Shown here in pieces: positions 1 to 5,410 of a DNA stretch of 5,444 nt. A model generated the notes under the pieces. The model was given only the letters and a program-made list of their open reading frames with translations. It had not been told where the DNA came from and ran no database searches. Origin of the DNA: Acidobacteriaceae bacterium (lineage in GTDB: Bacteria > Acidobacteriota > Terriglobia > Bryobacterales > Bryobacteraceae); NCBI GenBank assembly GCA_019246575.1, contig JAFAQG010000736.1:1-5444 (forward strand), given 5' to 3'. The translations under genes and the position numbers were made by a program. The first letter of the stretch is position 1, and every line of letters starts with the position of its first letter.

Positions 1-1
1 T

Positions 2-589
2 CTGGATCCGTTTGGCGGCGGAGAAGTAGTGCCGGCCGGCCGCTTACGCGAACCGCTACACGCTTTGCAGCGCGCTAGCCTGTTTGTCGTGACGCGTGCA
101 GATGACGACCGCCGCTTCGACGCTGTGCGCGCGAGGCTGCGCGAACATAATTCCTCGGCGCCAATCTTTCGCACGCGCCTTGCCGTTCGTCGATGGCGCG
201 ATTATCGCTCAACTGCTGCGCTCTCCACGTTGGAATCGCGGCGTGTTGCTGCTTTTTGCGGTCTTGGCAATCCGCAGAGCTTTTGGAACACGCTCGACAC
301 GCTGAATCTAGACGTTGTTTCGCGGTGGACTTTCCCCGATCATCACCATTACAAGCCAGTCGAACTGCAGAGGATCGCGCATCATGCTCGCGTGAACGGC
401 GCAGATCTCCTGGTCACTACCGAAAAGGACAGTATCAACCTGCCCGCGAATACCGTATCGGCGATCGGCGAACTTGATTTGGTATGGCTCGAGATCGATA
501 TGACGCTCGAAAACGAAGAGGACTTTTTCGACGCCCTCGAGCACGTCATCTCACGCCCGGTCGCGAAAGCACGATCGACAGCGGGTTGA
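2..589 (+). CDS. lpxK: Tetraacyldisaccharide 4'-kinase, C-terminal part (5' end outside window)
   Basis: LpxK phosphorylates the 4' position of the lipid A disaccharide precursor at the inner face of the cytoplasmic membrane, late in the Raetz pathway. The frame is open from base 2, so the gene runs off the left edge. The GTG at 29 is an internal valine, because family sequence continues before it (DPFGGGEVVPAGRLREPL, the usual LpxK 'DPFGGG..LPAGRLREP' stretch). About 195 residues remain of a family length near 330-350. The N-terminal P-loop is missing from view. Visible family blocks are FCGLGNPQSFW (about nt 254-286), FPDHHHY (nt 332-352, holding the conserved DH pair linked to catalysis in this family) and the TTEKD block (nt 416-430). 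The stop is TGA at 587-589. The gene converges on ogt with only ten bases between the stops, and I see no clear terminator hairpin there. Identity is firm; the partial state is a window-edge effect, not damage. Confidence 0.93.
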   Translation: MDPFGGGEVVPAGRLREPLHALQRASLFVVTRADDDRRFDAVRARLREHNSSAPIFRTRLAVRRWRDYRSTAALSTLESRRVAAFCGLGNPQSFWNTLDTLNLDVVSRWTFPDHHHYKPVELQRIAHHARVNGADLLVTTEKDSINLPANTVSAIGELDLVWLEIDMTLENEEDFFDALEHVISRPVAKARSTAG

Positions 590-599
590 GAATTCGTAT

Positions 600-1151
600 C
601 TAAGCCGCGGGCCGTCGTGCAAGAACGGCAGACTCATGGGCCAGCAGCCGCTTCTTTAACCCAATACCGCCCGTGAATCCGCCCAGCCCGCCGCCCGAGG
701 CAATCACGCGATGACACGGCACAAATACCGGCAGATGATTCCGCGCGTTCGCATTCCCGACGGCCCGCACCGCCTTCTCGTGCCCGATCGCCGCCGCTAT
801 TTCTGCATAACTTGCGACCGAGCCGAAGGGAATCGCAAGCAGTTGCCGCCAGACTTGCGTTTGAAAAGTCGTGCCGCGCAGTTCCATCGGGAGGTCAAAC
901 GTTTCGCGACCACCTGAGAAGTATTCGGTGATCTGCGCCGCCGCGCTCTTCACAACGTCCGGCGCGGTTCGAACTTCGCAGCGCCGCCATTGCGCACTGT
1001 CCCCCAATCCCCACATGAATTCGGCTTCTGTCCGCGGATGGTCGTCATCGTGCAGCGCCGCAGCCCACAACTTCCCGCCATGCTCCGCCAAGTACATCCG
1101 CATCGGCATGCCGTCCGAGAGTAGTCCTTCGACAACCGTCCAATTCGCCAT
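600..1151 (-). CDS. ogt: Methylated-DNA--protein-cysteine S-methyltransferase (O6-alkylguanine-DNA alkyltransferase)
   Basis: This suicide DNA-repair enzyme moves alkyl groups from O6 of guanine (and O4 of thymine) onto its own cysteine. The 183-residue length suits a single-function Ogt-type protein with an N-terminal ribonuclease-like domain (about 1-80) and a C-terminal winged-helix active domain (about 90-175). The active-site PCHRV is at residues 145-149, so the acceptor is Cys146. Family knowledge also points to Tyr115 in SVASYAEIA, the arginine finger Arg129 in KAVRAVGNA, the Asn138 turn before PVFVPCHRV, the glycine-rich GGGLGGFTGG loop after it, and Glu173, equivalent to the active-site glutamate of the human enzyme. 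The ATG at 1151 gives a natural N-terminus. A GGAG lies just two bases upstream of it, closer than usual, and a TATAGT at 1163-1158 would put transcription start almost on the ATG if used. It appears intact. It carries no Ada-type N-terminal regulatory domain, so it is not Ada. The symbol ogt is preferred for that reason. Confidence 0.95.
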   Translation of the reverse strand: MANWTVVEGLLSDGMPMRMYLAEHGGKLWAAALHDDDHPRTEAEFMWGLGDSAQWRRCEVRTAPDVVKSAAAQITEYFSGGRETFDLPMELRGTTFQTQVWRQLLAIPFGSVASYAEIAAAIGHEKAVRAVGNANARNHLPVFVPCHRVIASGGGLGGFTGGIGLKKRLLAHESAVLARRPAA

Positions 1152-1264
1152 CGCTCCACTATAGCCCGTCGGCGCAGCCGCAGTTCCCTACCCGTTGCGC
1201 GTCGGAACGCATCCTAAAATACCGCGCACGGGCATGATTTCGCGCATTTAAACCACGCCGGCTC

Positions 1265-1347
1265 TGATTCTGGCCCCCTGCGATATAAACTGAAACCGCG
1301 CGCTCAACATCAAACATTCACACTTATCTTTGATTCCGGGGTGATTC
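1265..1347 (+). repeat. Three TGATTC direct repeats upstream of the arabinofuranosidase gene
   Basis: The hexamer TGATTC occurs at 1265-1270, 1331-1336 and 1342-1347 within 92 bases of the GH51 start codon. The first is followed by TGG and the second by CGG. The last two are 11 bases apart, about one helical turn. They could be half-sites for a regulator, but a hexamer repeated three times in a short spacer can also be chance. No partner regulator gene is in the window. Confidence 0.2.
1284..1289 (+). promoter_or_regulatory. Possible -10 box of the GH51 gene
   Basis: TATAAA, within GATATAAACT, is the best -10-like element in the 1152-1356 spacer. It would give a leader of about 60 bases before the ATG at 1357. 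The region 16-18 bases upstream (GCTCTG / CTCTGA) is a poor -35, so the promoter would need an activator or another sigma factor. This is a weak call from one half-site only. Confidence 0.28.
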
Positions 1348-1356
1348 TATAGATTT

Positions 1357-3297
1357 ATGTCTCGAACACTGTGTGCCCGCAAACTCGCTGTGCTTTGTCT
1401 CGTTGGCGGCGTTGCGGCCGTGTCGCAAACGATACCGCAGCCGGCCTCTCTGGACATCGATGTCAGTAAGCCGGTTCACAAGGTCAGCCCCATGCTCTAC
1501 GGCTTAATGACGGAGGAGATCAACTATTCCTACGATGGCGGATTGTATGCGGAGCTGGTGCGGAACCGGGTTTTCCGTGATCAGACGTTTACTACCGAGA
1601 AACGGGATCCCGCCCACTGGACCCTTGTCGAAGTAGGCGATGCTCGCGCCTCCATGGCAGTGCAGAAGACTACCGGTCCGAGTGCAGCTCTCACCGACAG
1701 CCTGAAAGTGAGCATCGAAAAAGCAGATGCGGCCAGCCCCGCCGGTGTCGAGAACGAAGGCTACTGGGGAATACCGCTGCGGGCCAATACTGCGTATCAC
1801 GGCTCTTTGTATGCGAAAACCGATACGCCTTCGCTCGGGCCGCTTACTGTAAGTCTCATTAGCAATAACTCAGGCGCCGTGGTGGCGAAAGCTACTGTGC
1901 CCGCTCTCAGTCCCGAGTGGAAACAGTACACTTTCGAGTTACGGACCGGCGCAATTCAGCCGTCTGCGGAAAACCATCTGACGTTATCTGTTCAAAATCC
2001 CGGCACGTTGTGGCTCGATCTGGTCTCACTTTTCCCTCCGACTTACCACAACCGGCCGAACGGCAATCGCATCGACCTTATGGAAAAGTTAGCCGCGATG
2101 AAGCCCGCGTTCTTACGGTTTCCCGGTGGCAATTACCTGGAAGGCGATCACATTGCAGACCGGTTTGATTGGAAAAAAACAATCGGCCCGCTGGTAGACC
2201 GCCCCACGCATCCCAGTCCGTGGCGCTATCATTCGTCGGACGGCATGGGGCTGCTCGAGTTTCTCGAGTGGTGCGAGGATCTGCACATGCAGCCGGTCTT
2301 GGCTGTTTACGCGGGTTACTCACTCGCTCGTGAGAATGTCGCGCCTGGACCCGATCTCGAACCGTATGTGCAGGACGCGCTAGACGAGATCGACTATGTC
2401 AGCGGTAAAACAGATACTCAATGGGGCGCCAGGCGAGCGAAAGACGGACATCCTGCGCCGTTCCCGCTCACATACGTCGAAGTTGGCAACGAGGATCAGT
2501 TTGACAAGTCGGGCAGCTACGACGCGCGTTATGCACAGTTCTACGACGCTATCAAGAAGCGCTATCCCCGGTTACAACTTATTGCGACGACAGCAGTGAA
2601 GAGCCGGCGGCCGGATGTGATCGACGATCACTTCTACCGCTCGGCGGAAGCCTTCTTTGAGGATGATCATCACTACGACAAAACAGACCGCAACGGGCCA
2701 AAGGTCTTCGTTGGTGAATGGGCCACGCGCGAAGGCACTCCGACGCCTAATTTTCACGCCGCTCTCGGAGACGCTGCCTGGATGACGGGCATGGAGCGCA
2801 ACAGCGATGTCGTCATTATGGCAAGCTATGCTCCGCTCTTGGTGAACGTCAATCCGGGAGGAATGCAATGGGCTACCGACCTCATCGGCTACGACGGCCT
2901 TATCAGCTACGGATCTCCCGGTTACTATGCGCAAGTGATTTTTAGCAATCATGTTGGAGATGAGGTGGCCGAGAGCAGCGTTCAGGGGATGGCGTCACGC
3001 TTCTTTCACTCCGCAACCATAAACAGCGCGACCGGCGCATTGTTTCTCAAGCTGGTCAACGCTTCTTCGGTGGCGCAGCCGCTCGAGATCAGAATCCATG
3101 GTGCGCGCGATATTGGCGCGAACGGCAAACTCACTAGCCTGACCGCACGCGATCCCGACGAAACGAATACCATCTCCGCTCCGACCCGAATCAAGCCAGT
3201 CGAAACGGTGTTGCCGAACGTAAGAACTGAGTTCCGCTATACCGTTCCGCCGTACTCTATTCAAGTGCTCGAGATTTCGGCAAAGCGCGACCATTAA
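1357..3297 (+). CDS. Secreted alpha-L-arabinofuranosidase, glycoside hydrolase family 51
   Basis: The family removes terminal non-reducing alpha-L-arabinofuranosyl groups from arabinan, arabinoxylan and related plant polysaccharides by a retaining mechanism. Of 646 residues, 1-23 look like a Sec signal peptide (basic start, hydrophobic LAVLCLVGGVAAV, likely cut after AVS). The family start motif YGLMTEEINYSYDGGLYAEL begins at residue 48. A CBM4/9-like beta-sandwich insert spans about 80-225. The (beta/alpha)8 barrel follows, with FLRFPGGNYLEGD (252-264), the acid/base glutamate Glu379 in YVEVGNED (373-380), and the nucleophile Glu454 in VFVGEW (450-455). A C-terminal beta domain ends in PPYSIQVLEI. 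The arrangement resembles the longer plant/Bacteroidetes/Acidobacteria GH51 type. No strong Shine-Dalgarno precedes the ATG; the nearest purine-rich element is GGGGTGA, ending 12 bases upstream. The frame upstream is closed by a TGA at 1342-1344, and a TTG at 1330 cannot be used for that reason. Fold and catalytic residues are intact. The exact polymer preference cannot be read from sequence. Confidence 0.93.
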   Translation: MSRTLCARKLAVLCLVGGVAAVSQTIPQPASLDIDVSKPVHKVSPMLYGLMTEEINYSYDGGLYAELVRNRVFRDQTFTTEKRDPAHWTLVEVGDARASMAVQKTTGPSAALTDSLKVSIEKADAASPAGVENEGYWGIPLRANTAYHGSLYAKTDTPSLGPLTVSLISNNSGAVVAKATVPALSPEWKQYTFELRTGAIQPSAENHLTLSVQNPGTLWLDLVSLFPPTYHNRPNGNRIDLMEKLAAMKPAFLRFPGGNYLEGDHIADRFDWKKTIGPLVDRPTHPSPWRYHSSDGMGLLEFLEWCEDLHMQPVLAVYAGYSLARENVAPGPDLEPYVQDALDEIDYVSGKTDTQWGARRAKDGHPAPFPLTYVEVGNEDQFDKSGSYDARYAQFYDAIKKRYPRLQLIATTAVKSRRPDVIDDHFYRSAEAFFEDDHHYDKTDRNGPKVFVGEWATREGTPTPNFHAALGDAAWMTGMERNSDVVIMASYAPLLVNVNPGGMQWATDLIGYDGLISYGSPGYYAQVIFSNHVGDEVAESSVQGMASRFFHSATINSATGALFLKLVNASSVAQPLEIRIHGARDIGANGKLTSLTARDPDETNTISAPTRIKPVETVLPNVRTEFRYTVPPYSIQVLEISAKRDH

Positions 3298-3321
3298 GTG
3301 CCGGCATATTAAAAAACCTTG

Positions 3322-3355
3322 CCGTATTAGCGAAAAAGTCCCAACCGTATTGTCG
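3322..3355 (+). repeat. Direct repeat CCGTATTnnCG, two copies 23 bases apart
   Basis: CCGTATTAGCG (3322-3332) and CCGTATTGTCG (3345-3355) share nine of eleven bases and are spaced 23 bases start to start, about two helical turns, in the short spacer before the EXORDIUM-like gene. If the TACAAT at 3365 is its -10, the second copy covers the -35 region, the place where an activator would sit. The first copy is 25 bases past the GH51 stop. This is a candidate operator pair; no binding protein is identified. Confidence 0.3.
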
Positions 3356-3364
3356 GAATAGCGG

Positions 3365-3370
3365 TACAAT
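3365..3370 (+). promoter_or_regulatory. Possible -10 box of the EXORDIUM-like gene
   Basis: TACAAT matches the TATAAT consensus at five of six positions and lies 42 bases before the ATG at 3413, giving a leader of about 35 bases that contains the strong ribosome binding site. The stretch 17 bases upstream (CAACCG) is a poor -35 and overlaps the second CCGTATTnnCG repeat, which would fit activator-dependent transcription. It suggests this gene can be transcribed separately from GH51. Confidence 0.35.
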
Positions 3371-3400
3371 CCAGGAATATACCTTGCACCTCTGTGCTCC

Positions 3401-3406
3401 AGGAGG
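3401..3406 (+). promoter_or_regulatory. Strong ribosome binding site AGGAGG
   Basis: A full AGGAGG lies six bases before the ATG at 3413 and fixes that start. It is much stronger than the sites before the other genes in the window, so the EXORDIUM-like protein may be made at a high level. Confidence 0.8.
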
Positions 3407-3412
3407 AACCGC

Positions 3413-4396
3413 ATGAACAATAGAACTCGCGTAGCATGCGCCGCTTGTGGCCCCATGCTGCTCAGCGTTGGACTGTTATGTGCCCAGAATGTGCCCGACA
3501 AGCACTCAACCGTCGGTCGCGACCACCCCAATGCCCTATCGGAAGGGGCCGGCGCGCCGGATGTCATCCCGCATCGAATGAACTCACCCGAGAGCTATGC
3601 GCCGACAGCGGGCTCAACCGGTGTAATCACCCCGGTCATCACCTTTCATGGCGGACCCGTGCTCGCGGCTCCGGCTGTCTATCTCATTTGGTATGGGAAC
3701 TGGAACCAAAGTAACAGCAGCGATACACCCGCAGGTAAACAGCTCGTTCGCGATTTTCTCAATGGACTTAGCGGTTCACCCTATTACATGACCAATGCAT
3801 CGTATAACGGGGTGAGTGGTACGTTCGTAACGGCTGGAGAATATACCGATAGTTACTCCCACGGTAAACGTCTGTCGGATCTCACGGTACAGGCCGTAGT
3901 TAGCGTCGCTATTAAGAGCGGCAACCTGCCCAACGATAGTAACGGCATCTACTTTGTGCTCACTTCGTCAGACGTATCGGAATCCTCCGGCTTCTGTTCC
4001 AGATACTGCGGCTGGCACACGGCGGGCACGATTTCGGGCTCTGACATCAAATACGCATTTGTAGGCAATGCTTATCGATGCCTGAACGCTTGCGCCGCAC
4101 AGACCCTCGGGCCCAATGGCAATGCGGGCGTGGACGGGATGGTTTCTGTGATCGCACACGAGCTGGAGGAGGCGAATACAGACCCCGACCTCAATGCCTG
4201 GTACGACAGGAGGGGAAGCGAAGACGCGGATAAATGCGCCTGGACCTTCGGCTCGCACCAGCTGCAGGCCCCGAACGGCGCCTATTACAATATGACGTGG
4301 CTCGGTGCTGACGGCACTGACCGCTATTTCCTCATACAGCGCGAACTCGCCGTAAACAGCAGGTGCTATATCGACTATGGGAATAACTTGCAATAA
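3413..4396 (+). CDS. Secreted EXORDIUM / phosphate-induced protein 1 (PHI-1)-like protein
   Basis: The 327 residues match the plant EXORDIUM/PHI-1 family (Pfam Phi_1), extracellular growth-related proteins of unknown biochemical activity; bacterial members are known but uncharacterised. Residues 1-24 form a signal peptide (MLLSVGLLCA, likely cut before QN). Then come a low-complexity linker to about 72, the family hallmark FHGGPVLAAPAVYLIWYGNW (78-97), a middle domain with NGIYFVLTSSDV, and the cysteine block GFCSRYCGWH (193-202). Further on are YAFVGN with C223 and C227, then GPNGNAGVDGMVSVIAHELEE (233-253), NAWYD, ADKCAW, APNGAYYN and a final RCY. The mature protein has six cysteines (195, 199, 223, 227, 275, 318), an even set consistent with disulfides outside the cytoplasm. 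HELEE at 249-253 resembles the start of a zinc-protease HExxH helix but lacks its second histidine. It follows the GH51 gene by 115 bases on the same strand. Assignment to the family is strong; its reaction, if any, is unknown. Confidence 0.85.
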   Translation: MNNRTRVACAACGPMLLSVGLLCAQNVPDKHSTVGRDHPNALSEGAGAPDVIPHRMNSPESYAPTAGSTGVITPVITFHGGPVLAAPAVYLIWYGNWNQSNSSDTPAGKQLVRDFLNGLSGSPYYMTNASYNGVSGTFVTAGEYTDSYSHGKRLSDLTVQAVVSVAIKSGNLPNDSNGIYFVLTSSDVSESSGFCSRYCGWHTAGTISGSDIKYAFVGNAYRCLNACAAQTLGPNGNAGVDGMVSVIAHELEEANTDPDLNAWYDRRGSEDADKCAWTFGSHQLQAPNGAYYNMTWLGADGTDRYFLIQRELAVNSRCYIDYGNNLQ

Positions 4397-4448
4397 TGCG
4401 GCTCGATGAACGTCGCACCAGGCGCGTAAAGCCTGTCCTGTAGGCATT

Positions 4449-4469
4449 ACGAGCGAGACCGGCGCTCGT
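4449..4469 (+). terminator. Hairpin after the EXORDIUM-like gene, possible terminator
   Basis: ACGAGCG (4449-4455) and CGCTCGT (4463-4469) form a perfect 7-bp GC-rich stem around the 7-base loop AGACCGG, 52 bases past the stop at 4396. There is no T-run after it, so it is not a classical Rho-independent terminator. It could protect the transcript 3' end. An overlapping alternative stem, ACCGG/CCGGT (4458-4462 with 4470-4474), is mutually exclusive with it. Apart from this, the spacer 4397-4488 shows nothing clear. Confidence 0.3.
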
Positions 4470-4488
4470 CCGGTTACATCCCGCTAAT

Positions 4489-4719
4489 ATGGTCACGCTG
4501 CGCCGGGTGCGTGCATTCCATCCTGCACATTTATTAGCACGCGGCGCCATTGGCACTGCTGCGGCTCTCGCCTCATTGCTCGTCTCGATGGGCTGCAGCA
4601 GTTTGCCGCGCGATCCCGAAAAAACTCTGCAGCACGTCCGACAGCGTCACAACATTCGCGTCCGCATCGTCGAAAACCCACCCTGGGTCATACACCGCGG
4701 CAGCGAACCCGCCGGTGTT
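4489..4719 (+). pseudogene. Truncated solute-binding lipoprotein, N-terminal remnant
   Basis: The frame starting at ATG 4489 reads a basic leader, a hydrophobic stretch (AAALASLLVSMGC) and a cysteine at residue 36 that suits a lipoprotein signal, although SMG before Cys is an imperfect lipobox. It continues SSLPRDPEKTLQHV, then a short beta-strand region IRVRIVENPPWV and a GSEPAGV turn. From memory of the family, this matches the N-terminus of bacterial-type extracellular solute-binding domains (first strand 'RVGVVENPPWV..GGEPAGVEVEL'). An intact protein would go on for about 200 more residues. Here the likeness ends at about residue 77 (nt 4719) and the same frame continues directly into CDF transporter sequence. 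No Shine-Dalgarno is visible before the ATG, and an in-frame TAG at 4441 bars a longer start. I read it as a remnant left by a deletion. Some expression of a membrane-anchored stub remains possible. Confidence 0.6.
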
Positions 4720-5375
4720 GTGACGTTGGCCGGCTTCGGTTTGTTTATCCTGGGCGATTCCCCCATGAAACTGATTGCGGCCCAACACCCGACGGTTCAG
4801 ACGGTCCACGTATTCGGTAGAGAAATCTGGCTTGGCCTGGTTGATGGTCGTCGCTCTCGTATACAGCGTGGTCCCTCCGGTCGTGCTCGGCCGCAAAAAG
4901 ATTAGGCTCGCGGCCGAGTTGCACGATAAGACGCTGCACGTATCCGCAGAACTGAACAAGGGGGATTGGCTCTCAGGCATCGCGGGCGTTGCTGGAATCA
5001 TCGGCATCGCGTATGGCTTATGGTGGGCACATTCTGCGGCAGCGGCGATTGTATCCGCCGAAATCGTTAAAGACGGCTATGTGAACCTGCGCAACAGCGT
5101 TGCGCATTAATGAACAAACGGCCTTCCGACATCGATAGTCAGAAGGAAGATCCCGCCATCGACAGACTTCAGCACGCAATTCAACGTCTTGACTGGGTCG
5201 CCAACGCAAGAGTGCGGCTGCGGGAGGACGACATGTGCTTACGGGCCAAATCTTCATCGAGCCCCGCGACGAGCGCGACTTACTAGACCGCGTCAAGCAG
5301 GCGAGGGACATCGCCGAGTCCGTTGATTGGCGCCTGCACGATGTCAGCATGGTGCCGGTTCGGTCGGTGGACTGA
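4720..5375 (+). pseudogene. Cation diffusion facilitator (CDF) transporter, 5'-truncated and frameshifted
   Basis: CDF proteins export divalent metal ions (Zn, Co, Cd, Fe, Mn) across the inner membrane by proton exchange. Four consecutive frame segments together give about 216 residues of the C-terminal two thirds. Segment one, 4720-4836, reads LFILGDSPMKLIAAQHPTV and EIWLG. Segment two, 4838 to about 5106, reads WLMVVALVYSVVPPVVLGRK, LHDKTLHVSAELNKGDW, a hydrophobic span, and VKDGYVNLRNSVA. Segment three, about 5108-5232, reads LMNKRPSDID and DWVANARVRLRED. Segment four, 5235-5375, reads VLTGQIFIEPRDERDLLDRV and SVDWRLHDVSMVPVRSVD then TGA. The breaks are an extra C at 4836/4837, one base missing near 5107, and a net one-base loss near 5233. 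The first membrane helices with the first metal site are gone. In the second site region, HVSAE has Glu where Asp is common, and WWAHS (His codon 5030-5032) has His where Asp is usual. It is a nonfunctional relic fused to the lipoprotein remnant. Confidence 0.8.
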
Positions 5376-5410
5376 GCAGCAACCCAGTTGCGAGTGTAAG
5401 TAGGAATCAC

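Noticed and set aside
580..625. Shared bidirectional terminator between lpxK and ogt
   Set aside because: The ten-base gap and its flanks show no convincing inverted repeat with a T-tract.
871..1164. Plus-strand frames opposite ogt
   Set aside because: The minus-strand reading carries the full PCHRV alkyltransferase signature; the plus-strand products resemble nothing.
2572..2952. A 126-residue minus-strand frame inside the GH51 gene
   Set aside because: It lies opposite the catalytic barrel of a gene with both active-site glutamates intact; it is a shadow.
3299..3324. TGCCGGCA palindrome and CGGCA...TGCCG pairing after the GH51 stop, considered as a terminator
   Set aside because: The longer pairing has a 5-bp stem with a 13-base A-rich loop and no T-run on the plus strand; evidence is insufficient.
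3413..3490. Lipoprotein signal in the EXORDIUM-like protein (Cys9, Cys12 or Cys23)
   Set aside because: None of the cysteines is preceded by an acceptable lipobox; ordinary signal peptidase I cleavage near residue 24 fits better.
2995..3567. A 190-residue minus-strand frame across the GH51 end and the EXORDIUM-like start
   Set aside because: It is antisense to two well-supported genes and to their promoter spacer, shows no recognisable domain, and its composition (rich in Arg and Cys) is that of a shadow frame.
3968..4447. A 159-residue minus-strand frame opposite the EXORDIUM-like gene
   Set aside because: No domain or ribosome binding site was recognised, and it lies almost wholly opposite a gene with clear family motifs.
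4836..5107. Programmed ribosomal frameshifting in the CDF remnant
   Set aside because: Three shifts, none with a slippery heptamer or a stop-codon arrangement known for recoding, along with loss of the gene start, fit decay better.
5379..5391. GCAAC/GTTGC hairpin between the CDF stop and the tRNA
   Set aside because: The stem is only 5 bp with a 3-base loop and no T-run on either strand, too weak to call a terminator.
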